Source: Roseibacillus sp.
Lineage (GTDB): Bacteria; Verrucomicrobiota; Verrucomicrobiia; Verrucomicrobiales; Akkermansiaceae
NCBI GenBank assembly: GCA_022448985.1
Contig: JAKVCR010000052.1
Coordinates: 1-64,000 of the forward strand
DNA: 64,000 nt
Reading direction: 5' to 3'
Shown here: piece after piece, positions 9,349-17,114 of the stretch
Position numbering within the stretch: position 1 is the stretch's first letter
Layout of the letters: every line of letters begins with the position of its first letter
Made by a program: the position numbers and the translations under genes
Notes under the pieces: model-generated
Database searches by the model: none
The model's input: only the letters and a program-made list of their open reading frames with translations
Told to the model about the DNA's origin: nothing

Positions 9349-11678
9349 CGCAGGTAGAGGAATTCGTTGGAGATCAGGAGGGTGTGGCAGAGAAGGGTCC
9401 AGGCTTCGTCGCCACCCGCTTCCTCAAGGAATTTCGCAGCTTCACGGCGTTCGTCCTGCGTGGCGGGTCGGGCGAAAAGGCGCAGGTATAATTCCTCGAG
9501 GGGGTCGTCGTGGGATCGTATCCCGGTGGCGATCTCGGCCGACTTTTCGAGAAGGAAGGGGCTGTTCAGCATGAGGAGGGCCTGGGTGGCCACCGTGCTG
9601 CTGTTACGGCGGCCCACCGGGGTGGTGGGGTTGGGGAAGTCGAGGAGGCTGAGGAAGTCGTAGACGTGGCTGCGCACAACGGGAAGGTAAACGGTGCGAT
9701 GGGGGTAGTCCTCATAGACTTCTCGATTGCGGGCGATGTCGGCGGGGGAGGGGTCCTGGGCCTTGACGGTCGGCGGTGGACCAGCCGGGGCTTCGCGTTT
9801 GAGCGATCCTGAAACCGACAGGACCGCATCCCGGAAGACCTCCGCCTCCATGCGGCGCACCCTGTTTCCGCCCTCGCTGGAGGCGAGTTGATAGGTGTTG
9901 GAAAGCATGATGTGGCGGTGGAGCTTCTTGAGGGACCAGCCGTCCTCGATGAACCGGTGGGTGAGATGGTCAAGAAGGGTGGGATTGGCGGGTGCGCTGC
10001 CAGTGGTGCCGAAGTTGTCCGGGGTGGTGACCAGGCCATTTCCGAAGTGCCAGTGCCAGACCCGATTGACGATGACCCGGGCGGTGAGGGGGTGCCGTGG
10101 CGTCGTCATCCACTCAGCCAGTTCGAGCCGTCCGCTCTGGGTGGTGAGTTGGCCCGGACGGGTGGGCGCCCCGACGGAGGAGAGGAACCCACGCGGGACA
10201 GGATCGCCGAGGTCGTGGGGATTGCCCCGCAGGTTGATGCGTGCGTCCGCAATAGTGCCATCCTTGACGGCCATGACCTTGGGAAAGGTTTCCTTCCCCT
10301 CTTCCTCCAATCTGGTCCGATCGGCCTGGAGAGCCTCGATCTTTTCACGCACGGCAGCGGCCCGGGCCGGTTCGCGGATGGGGAGGAGCCGGACTTTGTC
10401 GAGGTGGGACATGAGTGGTTCGGATTCGATGCGCAGGACCCGCTTGCCGGCCTTCAGATTGAGGAGGCCCTCGTGGTGCCAGCGCTGGTTGGGAGGCATC
10501 CACCCGCCGGTGACCTGGGAGATGGCCTCCCTGATCACGACCGTGCCGTCGACGAGAACCTGCCCCGGGCGCGAAGCCGCGGCGGCATAACGCAGGGCAA
10601 GCTGGTAGGTGCCGTCCTTCCTGATCTCGATGTCGTACTCTGCGTAATTCTTCTGGCTGCCTGGATCAGAGATGATGCCGATCCCCTCCCCATATCGTTC
10701 CCGGTCGACGATGACATTGCCGCGGTCATGGGCCTCGGCCTCCCATTCGATCGTTCCTTCCAGGTCCACGAAGGTTTCGAGGGTCTTCTCGTGCTGCGCA
10801 ATTTCCCTGGTGAGGACTTCAATTTTCCCGCCCCGGGCCTTGTGGGCCGCAATGGCGTCCGGGGTTTTCAATTCCCGGTCCTCGATGGCGGTGCTGTGGA
10901 AGATCCCGGCGAGGGCATAGTAGTCGCGCTCGGGGACGGGATCGAACTTGTGATCGTGGCAGCGGGCACAGCCAAGGGAGAGGCCGAGGAAGACGCGTCC
11001 CATGGTGTCGATCTGTTCGTCGACGATATCGGCGCGTTTCTTAACCGGGTCCTTCTCGGCCAGGATCTTGGTCCCGATGGCGAGAAAGCCGGTGGCGGCG
11101 ATGCGGTTGGCAGTGACAGGGGCCATGAGATCGCCGGATAATTGTTCGCGTACGAACTGATCGTAGGGAAGGTCGCGATTGAGAGCGCCGATGACCCAGT
11201 TTCGATAGCGCCAGGCGAGGGGATAGGCATGGTTTTCATCTCCCCCGTTGGAGTCCCCGTAGCGGGCGAGATCCAGCCAGTGCCGGCCCCAGCGTTCTCC
11301 GTAATGGGGGGAAGCGAGCAGTTGATCAATGACCTTGGCCCAGGCTCCCGGGGATTGATCGGCGAGGAAGGCTTCCACCTGGGCCGGGGTCGGGGGGAGT
11401 CCGACGAGGTCGAAGTAGGCCCGTCGCAGGAGGACGCGCCGGTCCGCCCGGGGAACGGTGGCGATTGATTCGTCCGCACTAGCAGCCAGGATAAAGTGGT
11501 CGAGCGAAGTGCGGACCCAGCCTTTATGCTCGACCTCTGGCAGGGCCGGTGGGCGCAGGGACTGAAAGGCCCAGTGCGAGTCCTCCGCGCCCGGCGCCCG
11601 GAGGGCGAGGGCAAGAAGAGCGAGGATGCTCAGGCGGAACGCTGTGGGACAGAGGATGATGGTTGTTTCCCTTATCAC
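9345..11678 (-). CDS. DUF1549/DUF1553 exported protein (PSD1 family, no PSCyt1 domain)
   Basis: A 777-residue protein with a signal peptide (LSILALLALALRAPGAED), then DUF1549 (SLDHFILAAS to about residue 270, including GERWGRHWLDLARYGDSNG and the CxxCH motif CARCHDHKFDP). A central beta-rich insert (about residues 315-425: YDIEIRKDGTYQLALRYAAA) resembles a carbohydrate-binding CBM6/CBM35-type domain, and DUF1553 follows (RHPLTARVIVNRVWHWHFG onward). It lacks the N-terminal planctomycete cytochrome c domain that the homologue at 52655-55720 has. It is translationally coupled to the DUF1501 gene downstream. Function is unknown; the CxxCH suggests a redox or metal role and the insert suggests glycan binding. 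Confidence 0.88.
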   Translation of the reverse strand: MIRETTIILCPTAFRLSILALLALALRAPGAEDSHWAFQSLRPPALPEVEHKGWVRTSLDHFILAASADESIATVPRADRRVLLRRAYFDLVGLPPTPAQVEAFLADQSPGAWAKVIDQLLASPHYGERWGRHWLDLARYGDSNGGDENHAYPLAWRYRNWVIGALNRDLPYDQFVREQLSGDLMAPVTANRIAATGFLAIGTKILAEKDPVKKRADIVDEQIDTMGRVFLGLSLGCARCHDHKFDPVPERDYYALAGIFHSTAIEDRELKTPDAIAAHKARGGKIEVLTREIAQHEKTLETFVDLEGTIEWEAEAHDRGNVIVDRERYGEGIGIISDPGSQKNYAEYDIEIRKDGTYQLALRYAAAASRPGQVLVDGTVVIREAISQVTGGWMPPNQRWHHEGLLNLKAGKRVLRIESEPLMSHLDKVRLLPIREPARAAAVREKIEALQADRTRLEEEGKETFPKVMAVKDGTIADARINLRGNPHDLGDPVPRGFLSSVGAPTRPGQLTTQSGRLELAEWMTTPRHPLTARVIVNRVWHWHFGNGLVTTPDNFGTTGSAPANPTLLDHLTHRFIEDGWSLKKLHRHIMLSNTYQLASSEGGNRVRRMEAEVFRDAVLSVSGSLKREAPAGPPPTVKAQDPSPADIARNREVYEDYPHRTVYLPVVRSHVYDFLSLLDFPNPTTPVGRRNSSTVATQALLMLNSPFLLEKSAEIATGIRSHDDPLEELYLRLFARPATQDERREAAKFLEEAGGDEAWTLLCHTLLISNEFLYLR

Positions 11679-11792
11679 AGGCGGGCGAATTCAGGAAAGC
11701 GGGATTGCAGATTTCTTCGGGTGATCGAAGGGGCCAGAGGGCCCGCTTGTTGCCTCAGCGGGACTTCTAACAGCAATCCTTGCGGGCTTCTG

Positions 11793-13148
11793 CTACCTGG
11801 CCTCCGCTTTCAACTCCTTCCAACGTTTGCGCATCGTGGCGAGGGTCTCCCGGTGGGAAGCATCGCCCGCAAGGTTGTTGCGTTCGAGGGGATCCCTGCT
11901 GAGGTCGTAGAGTTCCTCCACCCCGGCCTTGGGGGCCAGCCAGTGGATGTATTTCCAACGCTGGCCGCGAACGGCCTCGGATTCCGGGATGCGATTGGGG
12001 ATGAAGTGATGTTCGTAGAAGAAGTCACTCCGCCAGTCCCCGGTGGTTTTCGCGAGCAGGGGGGTGAGAGAGCGTCCCTGCATGCTCTCCGGGGCGTTCA
12101 GTCCGGCACAGGAGAGAATGGTGGGAGCGAAATCAATGTTGAGGACCAGCTCGGTGAGTGGTTGCGCGCGCTTTTTGCGGTTGCGGGGGTCGTGAATGAT
12201 GAGGGGAATCCGGATCGATTCCTCATGGGCGAACCACTTGCCGGCCAGTCCCCGTTCCCCAAGGTAAAACCCGTGGTCGGAGGTGAAGATGATCACGGTG
12301 TTCTCCGCCACGCCCAACTTCTTCAGTTCCTCGCGCATGCGTCCGACTTCCCGGTCCACGCCGAAGAGGAGGCGGTAGTAGTCCTTCACGGTTTCCTGGA
12401 AGAGCTTGGGAGAAAAGCGGATCTCCCAGCGGCGGCGGGACTCGGAGGTCCGGAGGGGTTCGTGGAGGGCCTGGAAGATGGCAGGATCGGATAGCGGGGC
12501 CGGGGGGATGGTGACGTCGGCGAACATCTTTTCGTCGCGTTTGTCGGGGGGGAACTGGCGCTTGGCGCCGTCCTGGCAGTGGACGGCCTTGAAGCTCACC
12601 GAGAGGCACCACGGCTTGTCCTTTGGAGCGGTGCGCAGGAACTCAAGGGACTGGTCGCCCTGGAGGGCGGTAAGGTGCTGGTTGTCCTTGCGCCTGGGAT
12701 CGAGAAAGCGTCCCTGTCCGGCAAAGCCACGCCAGAAGTTGAAGGTCTTACGCGCTTCCGTCATCTTGTTGCCGACCCCGTATTTTCCTACGAAGCCGGT
12801 GTGGTATCCGGCCTCCTTGAGGAGTTGCGGGTAGGCCTTGCCCCACGCTGCCGGGCTGAACTCGGTCCGGAAATCGTGAATCTGGTGGCGGGCTTCGTAC
12901 TGCCCGGTGAAGATGCTGGCGCGGCTCACCATGCAGATAGCAGTGGTGACAAAAGCGTTCTGGAAGACGTGGCTTTCTGCGGCAAGGGCGTCGAGGTGCG
13001 GGGTCTGGCAGATCTTGTGCCCGGCAAAGCCGAAGGTGTCGTGACGCAGGTCATCGACGAGGAGAAAGAGAATGTTGGGCCGGGGAGCGGCCGGGGAGAG
13101 GAAAGGGAGGGACAGGAGGAGCGACAGGACGGCCGGGAGGACTCTCAT
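11793..13148 (-). CDS. Type I sulfatase with variant formylglycine motif CMVSR
   Basis: A 451-residue secreted sulfatase: signal peptide MRVLPAVLSLLLSLPFLSPAA, metal-binding start PNILFLLVDDLRHDTFGFAGH, and C-terminal residues VIIFTSDHGFYLGERG and KWFAHEESIRIPLII. The modification motif reads C-M-V-S-R (AICMVSRASIFTG), with Val where the consensus C-x-P-x-R has Pro. The Cys and Arg needed for formylglycine formation and catalysis are retained, so it may still be matured. The architecture resembles iduronate-2-sulfatase-like S1 members. It stands 114 bases upstream of the DUF1549 gene and ends the minus-strand sulfatase block. Confidence 0.9.
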   Translation of the reverse strand: MRVLPAVLSLLLSLPFLSPAAPRPNILFLLVDDLRHDTFGFAGHKICQTPHLDALAAESHVFQNAFVTTAICMVSRASIFTGQYEARHQIHDFRTEFSPAAWGKAYPQLLKEAGYHTGFVGKYGVGNKMTEARKTFNFWRGFAGQGRFLDPRRKDNQHLTALQGDQSLEFLRTAPKDKPWCLSVSFKAVHCQDGAKRQFPPDKRDEKMFADVTIPPAPLSDPAIFQALHEPLRTSESRRRWEIRFSPKLFQETVKDYYRLLFGVDREVGRMREELKKLGVAENTVIIFTSDHGFYLGERGLAGKWFAHEESIRIPLIIHDPRNRKKRAQPLTELVLNIDFAPTILSCAGLNAPESMQGRSLTPLLAKTTGDWRSDFFYEHHFIPNRIPESEAVRGQRWKYIHWLAPKAGVEELYDLSRDPLERNNLAGDASHRETLATMRKRWKELKAEAR

Positions 13149-13215
13149 GCCCGTTTGTTACGGGGTGCAGGGTGACGGGGCCACAAAAAAGGCGATTAGC
13201 CCTCCCTATTGGTCG

Positions 13216-13683
13216 CTAGCCCGTATGTTTGCTGAGCAGGCGCCCGACGAGATTCTGGAGGGGAAGCATTTCCGGGCTGCCCAGCGTGCTACCGGTAGTG
13301 TCCACGTAGGTGATGGAGTGGACCCGTTGCCTGTCATCGCGCTTGGTGAACCGGATAATATCCACGGTAGGACAACCGCTTTTCATCTGCCCGGAGAAAA
13401 AGCCCAGGAGTTGTCTTGTAGGGATGCGCTCTTTCTCGCTGAGCCGGTGAGACCCGAGTTTGTGAGGTCTGCCAATGCTGCCAGGGGCGTTGAGGCTGTA
13501 GATTACGACTTCGTCGGCGGTGAAGACAAAGCGGTAGGACCAGTGGTGGAAGGAACCGATCGACTCGTAGCGGATCGTGAGGCTTTGGCCGGAGTCAGGA
13601 GGGAGGGGGAGTTCCCGTGCAGTGGAGGGCTCGCGGCTGCGCAACGCGGCTGCCGACATGGAGGAGAGGACCGGGGAGTACAT
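13216..13683 (-). CDS. Hypothetical protein, unrecognised
   Basis: A 155-residue soluble-looking product with no signal peptide or membrane segment. The stretch IGSFHHWSYRFVFTADEVVIYSLN has alternating hydrophobic and polar residues, suggesting a small beta-sandwich or lipocalin-like fold. The C-terminal half is basic (DIIRFTKRDDRQRVHS). The frame is closed by a stop seven codons upstream of the ATG, so the start is well bounded, although no Shine-Dalgarno sequence is seen. I do not recognise a family. Its amino-acid composition and codon use look like real coding sequence, and no competing frame is better. Confidence 0.6.
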   Translation of the reverse strand: MYSPVLSSMSAAALRSREPSTARELPLPPDSGQSLTIRYESIGSFHHWSYRFVFTADEVVIYSLNAPGSIGRPHKLGSHRLSEKERIPTRQLLGFFSGQMKSGCPTVDIIRFTKRDDRQRVHSITYVDTTGSTLGSPEMLPLQNLVGRLLSKHTG

Positions 13684-13807
13684 GAGATTCGGGATTCTGG
13701 TTCAGGTATCATCCAGACTAGGGACCAGCCCCAGCAGGACAATGAGCCGTTAGGGTTATCCCGGCCTGGATTTTAACCCGGTTGGGGCAGGGAAAGTGCC
13801 AAGCTCC

Positions 13808-14233
13808 TCAGGGGCACTCGTTCTCGGCGAGCCAGTCGTTGAGAATCTCGAGGGCGGCCACCTGGTCGATAATATCCTTCTGGGCCCGGGCGGACTTGCC
13901 GGCTTCGCGCAGTTTTCCGGCCGCGCTGGTGGTGGTAAGGCGTTCGTCGCTGTATTCGAGGGGAACGGCGGGAATCTTCCCGGAGAGTTCAGTGCCGAAG
14001 GCGCGTACGCGGTGAGCAGCTTCGCCCTCCCTGCCATCGAGGTGGAGGGGAAGGCCGAGGACAATCAGCCTGATCTTCCGTTCCTCGACGATCTCGGCAA
14101 TCCGCTGGAGGGGCTCCATCTGCCCGGTATGAATGGTTTCCACCGGATGGGCCGCAATCCCGAGCTCGTCGGTGGCGGCGAGCCCGATGCGGGCCTGTCC
14201 GTGATCGATGGCGAGGATGGGGTGGTCGGGCAC
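13808..14233 (-). CDS. ruvX: Putative pre-16S rRNA nuclease / RuvX (YqgF) family
   Basis: A 141-residue YqgF-fold protein. It begins with the RNase H-like first strand ILAIDHGQARIGLAATD (the Asp of DHG is the usual catalytic acid), continues with IVLGLPLHLDGREGE, and has the EYSDERLTTTSA motif and a C-terminal DQVAALEILNDWL. This family trims pre-16S rRNA 5' ends in the cytoplasm and has also been proposed as a Holliday-junction resolvase. Length and motif order match the family throughout. It is followed on the same strand by a tiny membrane protein gene. Confidence 0.93.
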   Translation of the reverse strand: MPDHPILAIDHGQARIGLAATDELGIAAHPVETIHTGQMEPLQRIAEIVEERKIRLIVLGLPLHLDGREGEAAHRVRAFGTELSGKIPAVPLEYSDERLTTTSAAGKLREAGKSARAQKDIIDQVAALEILNDWLAENECP

Positions 14234-14255
14234 GGCAGAAGACGGGCGCGTTCGG

Positions 14256-14417
14256 TCAGCGAGTGAACTGGATCAGGAGGGTGAGACACAGGCAGGCCGT
14301 GCTCAGCATAATGGCCCCGGAAAGTTCTTCATTGTCCGACATGTAGCCCACTCCGAGGACGCCCAGGAACACGATAAACATGAGAGCCCAACCGATGAGA
14401 AAGCCGCGAAAAGTCAT
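14256..14417 (-). CDS. Small two-helix membrane protein, unknown
   Basis: A 53-residue product starting MTFRGFLIGWALMFIV. It has two hydrophobic segments, about residues 6-24 and 33-50, separated by a short acidic loop (SDNEEL). An upstream TTG in the same frame would add 12 residues of unlike character, so the ATG at the MTFRG start is preferred. The gene sits between manC and ruvX on the same strand and could be cotranscribed with them. I do not recognise a family; it would be anchored in the inner membrane. Confidence 0.5.
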   Translation of the reverse strand: MTFRGFLIGWALMFIVFLGVLGVGYMSDNEELSGAIMLSTACLCLTLLIQFTR

Positions 14418-14500
14418 GGAAACGAATCTGTCACGGACCAGAGTTAGAGTCAAAGGGATAGGAGGAGTGGTTCAACCGCGGCCTCTGATCCCGCTCCGCA

Positions 14501-15571
14501 TCAGAGCAACTCCTCCGGGAGTTCCTGGACGATCTTCCTGATCTCATCGGCCCGGTGACGGTCGGCGACGAGGATGGCGTCATCGGTTTGCACCACGATG
14601 AGATCATCCACGCCCAGGAGGGCGATACGTTGGTTCTTTTCGCTGAAAACGATGTTGTTGCTGCTGTCCACCACCGTGACTGGGGTGTTGCACTGGTTGG
14701 AGCCGGCTACCGTTTCGAGGTGCCGGGCGACCGAGATCCAGGAGCCTACGTCATCCCAGTCAAAGGTGGCTTCGATGTTGAGGACCCGGGAGGCCTTTTC
14801 CATGAGGGCGTAGTCGATGGAGAGGGGAGTGAGTTCGGGGAAGCGGGCCGCCACCGTGCCGGACACGTCGCGGCTGTCACGGATCTCTTCCACGAAGCTC
14901 CCCAGTTCGGGAGCGTGGGTATTGAGCTCGTTGAGGACGGTGGGGATCGACCAGATGAACATACCGGCATTCCAGGCGAAGTTTCCACTGGCAAGAAACT
15001 CCTCAGCCTGCTCGGGGGCGGGCTTCTCGCGGAAACGCACCACTTCATGAGGCTGATGGGCGAGGTTCAGTTCACCCAGGTCGGCAGCTTCTCCCCGCTC
15101 GACGTAGCCGTAGGAAGGGCAGGCCCAGGTGGGCTTGATTCCCACCGTCACCAGGCCCGCGTTTTCCGAGGCGGCCGTGAGGGCATCCTTCATGACGGAG
15201 CGAAAGGCGTCGGTATCCTGGATCAGTTGATCGGAGGGCAGGATCATCATGGAGGCCTCCGGATCGCGGGCCGCTACCAGGCCGATCCCGAGGGCGACGG
15301 CTGGTCCCGTGTCGCGCCGGGCGGGTTCCGCAAAAATGTTCTCGGGGGGCAGGGAGGAGGCCAGTTCGCGCACGGTTTCTTCCTGGAGAGCATTGGTAAG
15401 GATGAGAATGTTCTCGCGCGGGACCAGGCCTTCGAGACGCTCAAGGGTCTGGTTGAGGAGCGTGGTGGAGCCTAACAGGTTGAGGAGCTGCTTGGGCTTC
15501 GCGTTTCGGCTAAGGGGCCAGAAGCGGGTGCCGCTGCCGCCCGCCAGGATCATGGCATATGAACTGGGCAT
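14501..15571 (-). CDS. manC: Mannose-1-phosphate guanylyltransferase
   Basis: A 356-residue nucleotidyltransferase that makes GDP-mannose from mannose-1-phosphate and GTP in the cytoplasm. Evidence: the signature LAGGSGTRFWPLSRNAKPKQ at residues 9-28, FAEPARRDTGPAVALG near 85, MILPSDQ near 110, and FDWDDVGSW near 270. The C-terminal phosphomannose isomerase domain of long bifunctional ManC/AlgA proteins is absent, so this is the monofunctional form. GDP-mannose feeds polysaccharide and, via GDP-fucose, glycan synthesis. Other nucleotide-sugar genes lie about 0.5 kb and 1.5 kb away on both strands. Confidence 0.93.
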   Translation of the reverse strand: MPSSYAMILAGGSGTRFWPLSRNAKPKQLLNLLGSTTLLNQTLERLEGLVPRENILILTNALQEETVRELASSLPPENIFAEPARRDTGPAVALGIGLVAARDPEASMMILPSDQLIQDTDAFRSVMKDALTAASENAGLVTVGIKPTWACPSYGYVERGEAADLGELNLAHQPHEVVRFREKPAPEQAEEFLASGNFAWNAGMFIWSIPTVLNELNTHAPELGSFVEEIRDSRDVSGTVAARFPELTPLSIDYALMEKASRVLNIEATFDWDDVGSWISVARHLETVAGSNQCNTPVTVVDSSNNIVFSEKNQRIALLGVDDLIVVQTDDAILVADRHRADEIRKIVQELPEELL

Positions 15572-15668
15572 GCGGCCGCGATAGTGGCGGAAGATTGGGG
15601 ATGGTTAAAAGCAGCTATATGAGGAATTTCTTGTTTTTCCCCGGCAGGGTGTAAGTTACTTTCAGTTC

Positions 15669-16007
15669 GTGAGTGATAAACCGCAGGATCCTGGAAGGAC
15701 GCTGGTGGAAGCCAGCGTTGAGTGCGCCCCGGTAGCGCTCGGGGTAGCAGCTGGGATCTTCCTGGGGGACATGATGCACCGTAGCGCCCGGCGTCCGGTG
15801 GCCTTTGCCCTGGGGGTGCTCGGAATCGCGGCGATTGCCCCGGTTGTTGTCGATACCGTGCGCGACAAGGTGGCCGGGCCCAATACGCGGCGTGGAACGC
15901 AGCGGACCCTCCGGAGTATCCGGGAAGGAGCCGGGGCCCCGGCCCGCGATATAGACTTCGTGGAGGAGGAACTGGGCGAGATGTACGTGGGCCACGGCAA
16001 TCAGTGA
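15669..16007 (+). CDS. Hypothetical membrane-associated protein
   Basis: A 112-residue protein starting at GTG (MSDKPQDPGRT). Two Ala/Gly/Val-rich hydrophobic stretches (about residues 22-35 and 44-62: VALGVAAGIFLGDMM and PVAFALGVLGIAAIAPVVV) could be short transmembrane helices or an amphipathic pair. The basic middle (NTRRGTQRTLRSIREG) and acidic C-terminus (DIDFVEEELGEMYVG) are soluble. No family is recognised. It is one of the few plus-strand genes in the first 17 kb, so it must have its own promoter in the 97-base gap before it. Confidence 0.6.
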   Translation: MSDKPQDPGRTLVEASVECAPVALGVAAGIFLGDMMHRSARRPVAFALGVLGIAAIAPVVVDTVRDKVAGPNTRRGTQRTLRSIREGAGAPARDIDFVEEELGEMYVGHGNQ

Positions 16008-16044
16008 TCCGCCAGGCCCGGGGCTTGCTTCCCGGCTGGGGAGA

Positions 16045-17016
16045 TCAGGCCACTCCGGAGCCCTGTAGATTGGCGGCTATTTCGCGGACCACGAGGGGGA
16101 AGCTGGAGCGAAAGCGCTCCTGCGGTTTCCAGCCCAGCCCCGCTACCGCCTTGCTGCAGTCCACGGCGTGACGTTCGTCATTGTCCGGAGTTTCGGGGAC
16201 ATGGGTAATCAGGGACGACGGCTTGCCCAGGATTTCCAGTACGCTGCGGGCTATGCCCAGGATGGTGCGCTCGCACTGGCCGCCGAGGAGATAAACTGCC
16301 CCGGGCTGGCCCTTGAGGAAGGCGGCAATCATACCGCGGCAGTGGTCATCGACATGGATCCAGTCACGGATCTGCATGCCGTGGCCGGGGATGAGGATCG
16401 GCTGGTCATGAAAGGCGGCGTGGACAAAGGTGGGAACCAGTTTTTCGGCGTGCTGGCGGGGACCGTAGTTGTCGCTGGAACGGGTGATGACGATGTCCTG
16501 TCCGTGGCAGCGTGCCGCCGCGAGGCAGAAGAGATCGGCGGCGGCTTTGGAGGCGGCGCAAGGGTTGGTAGGATTGAGAGGTTTGATCTCGACCGAGCGG
16601 TCAGGCGGGGAGACCGGACCGTAGACTTCGTCGGTAGAGCATTGCAGGAGGGGAACCGCAGCGGATCGGCATGTTTCCACGAGGCAGGAGGTTCCGAGCA
16701 CATTGTTGTGTACGAAGTCCGCCGGAGATTGCAGGGACCGTTCGATATGTGAATCGGCAGCCAGATTGAATACGCCCGTGATGTGATGTTCCCGCAGGAG
16801 GCGGTTGGTCAGTTCATGGTCGGCGATGTCCCCTTCCACGAAATCCAGGCGCGGATCCTGGTCCGGGCCGATGAGATTGCCCCGGTTCCCCGCGCAGGTG
16901 AGTTTATCAAGAACCACAAGGCGCTCCAATCCTTTCGCGCGGAGGAGATGGCGGACCAGGGCGGACCCGATGAATCCGGCGCCCCCGGTGAGGAGGATGG
17001 AGCGGAGCTGGCGCAC
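16045..17016 (-). CDS. rfbB: dTDP-glucose 4,6-dehydratase-like extended SDR, catalytic Tyr replaced by Cys
   Basis: A 323-residue extended short-chain dehydrogenase: Rossmann motif GGAGFIGS at 11-18, AADSHIERS at 86-94, the dehydratase triad STDEVYG (T128, D129, E130), SSDNYGPRQHAEKLVP at 180-194, and a substrate-binding C-terminus (GQCERTILGIARSVLEIL). These match RmlB/RfbB, which converts dTDP-glucose to dTDP-4-keto-6-deoxyglucose. The catalytic Tyr of the YxxxK motif is replaced: the sequence reads C153-A-A-S-K157, codon TGC. Either the chemistry or substrate differs, or this is a single-base change from TAC. It is divergent from an RmlD-like gene across a 98-base spacer, suggesting shared regulation. 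Confidence 0.8.
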   Translation of the reverse strand: MRQLRSILLTGGAGFIGSALVRHLLRAKGLERLVVLDKLTCAGNRGNLIGPDQDPRLDFVEGDIADHELTNRLLREHHITGVFNLAADSHIERSLQSPADFVHNNVLGTSCLVETCRSAAVPLLQCSTDEVYGPVSPPDRSVEIKPLNPTNPCAASKAAADLFCLAAARCHGQDIVITRSSDNYGPRQHAEKLVPTFVHAAFHDQPILIPGHGMQIRDWIHVDDHCRGMIAAFLKGQPGAVYLLGGQCERTILGIARSVLEILGKPSSLITHVPETPDNDERHAVDCSKAVAGLGWKPQERFRSSFPLVVREIAANLQGSGVA

Positions 17017-17114
17017 GCGGGAGGATAGGCAGGATTACGGCAAAGAGAAATGGCTCTTTTTTTGTGGCGGCGTCGTTGCATGGGATTTTTGTTGTGACCT
17101 GCTAGGCTCTCTCC

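Noticed and set aside
14483-14506. Hairpin CTCTGAT...ATCAGAG at the end of manC as a terminator
   Set aside because: Only seven base pairs, a ten-base loop, and no run of T in the transcript direction; it also overlaps the stop codon.
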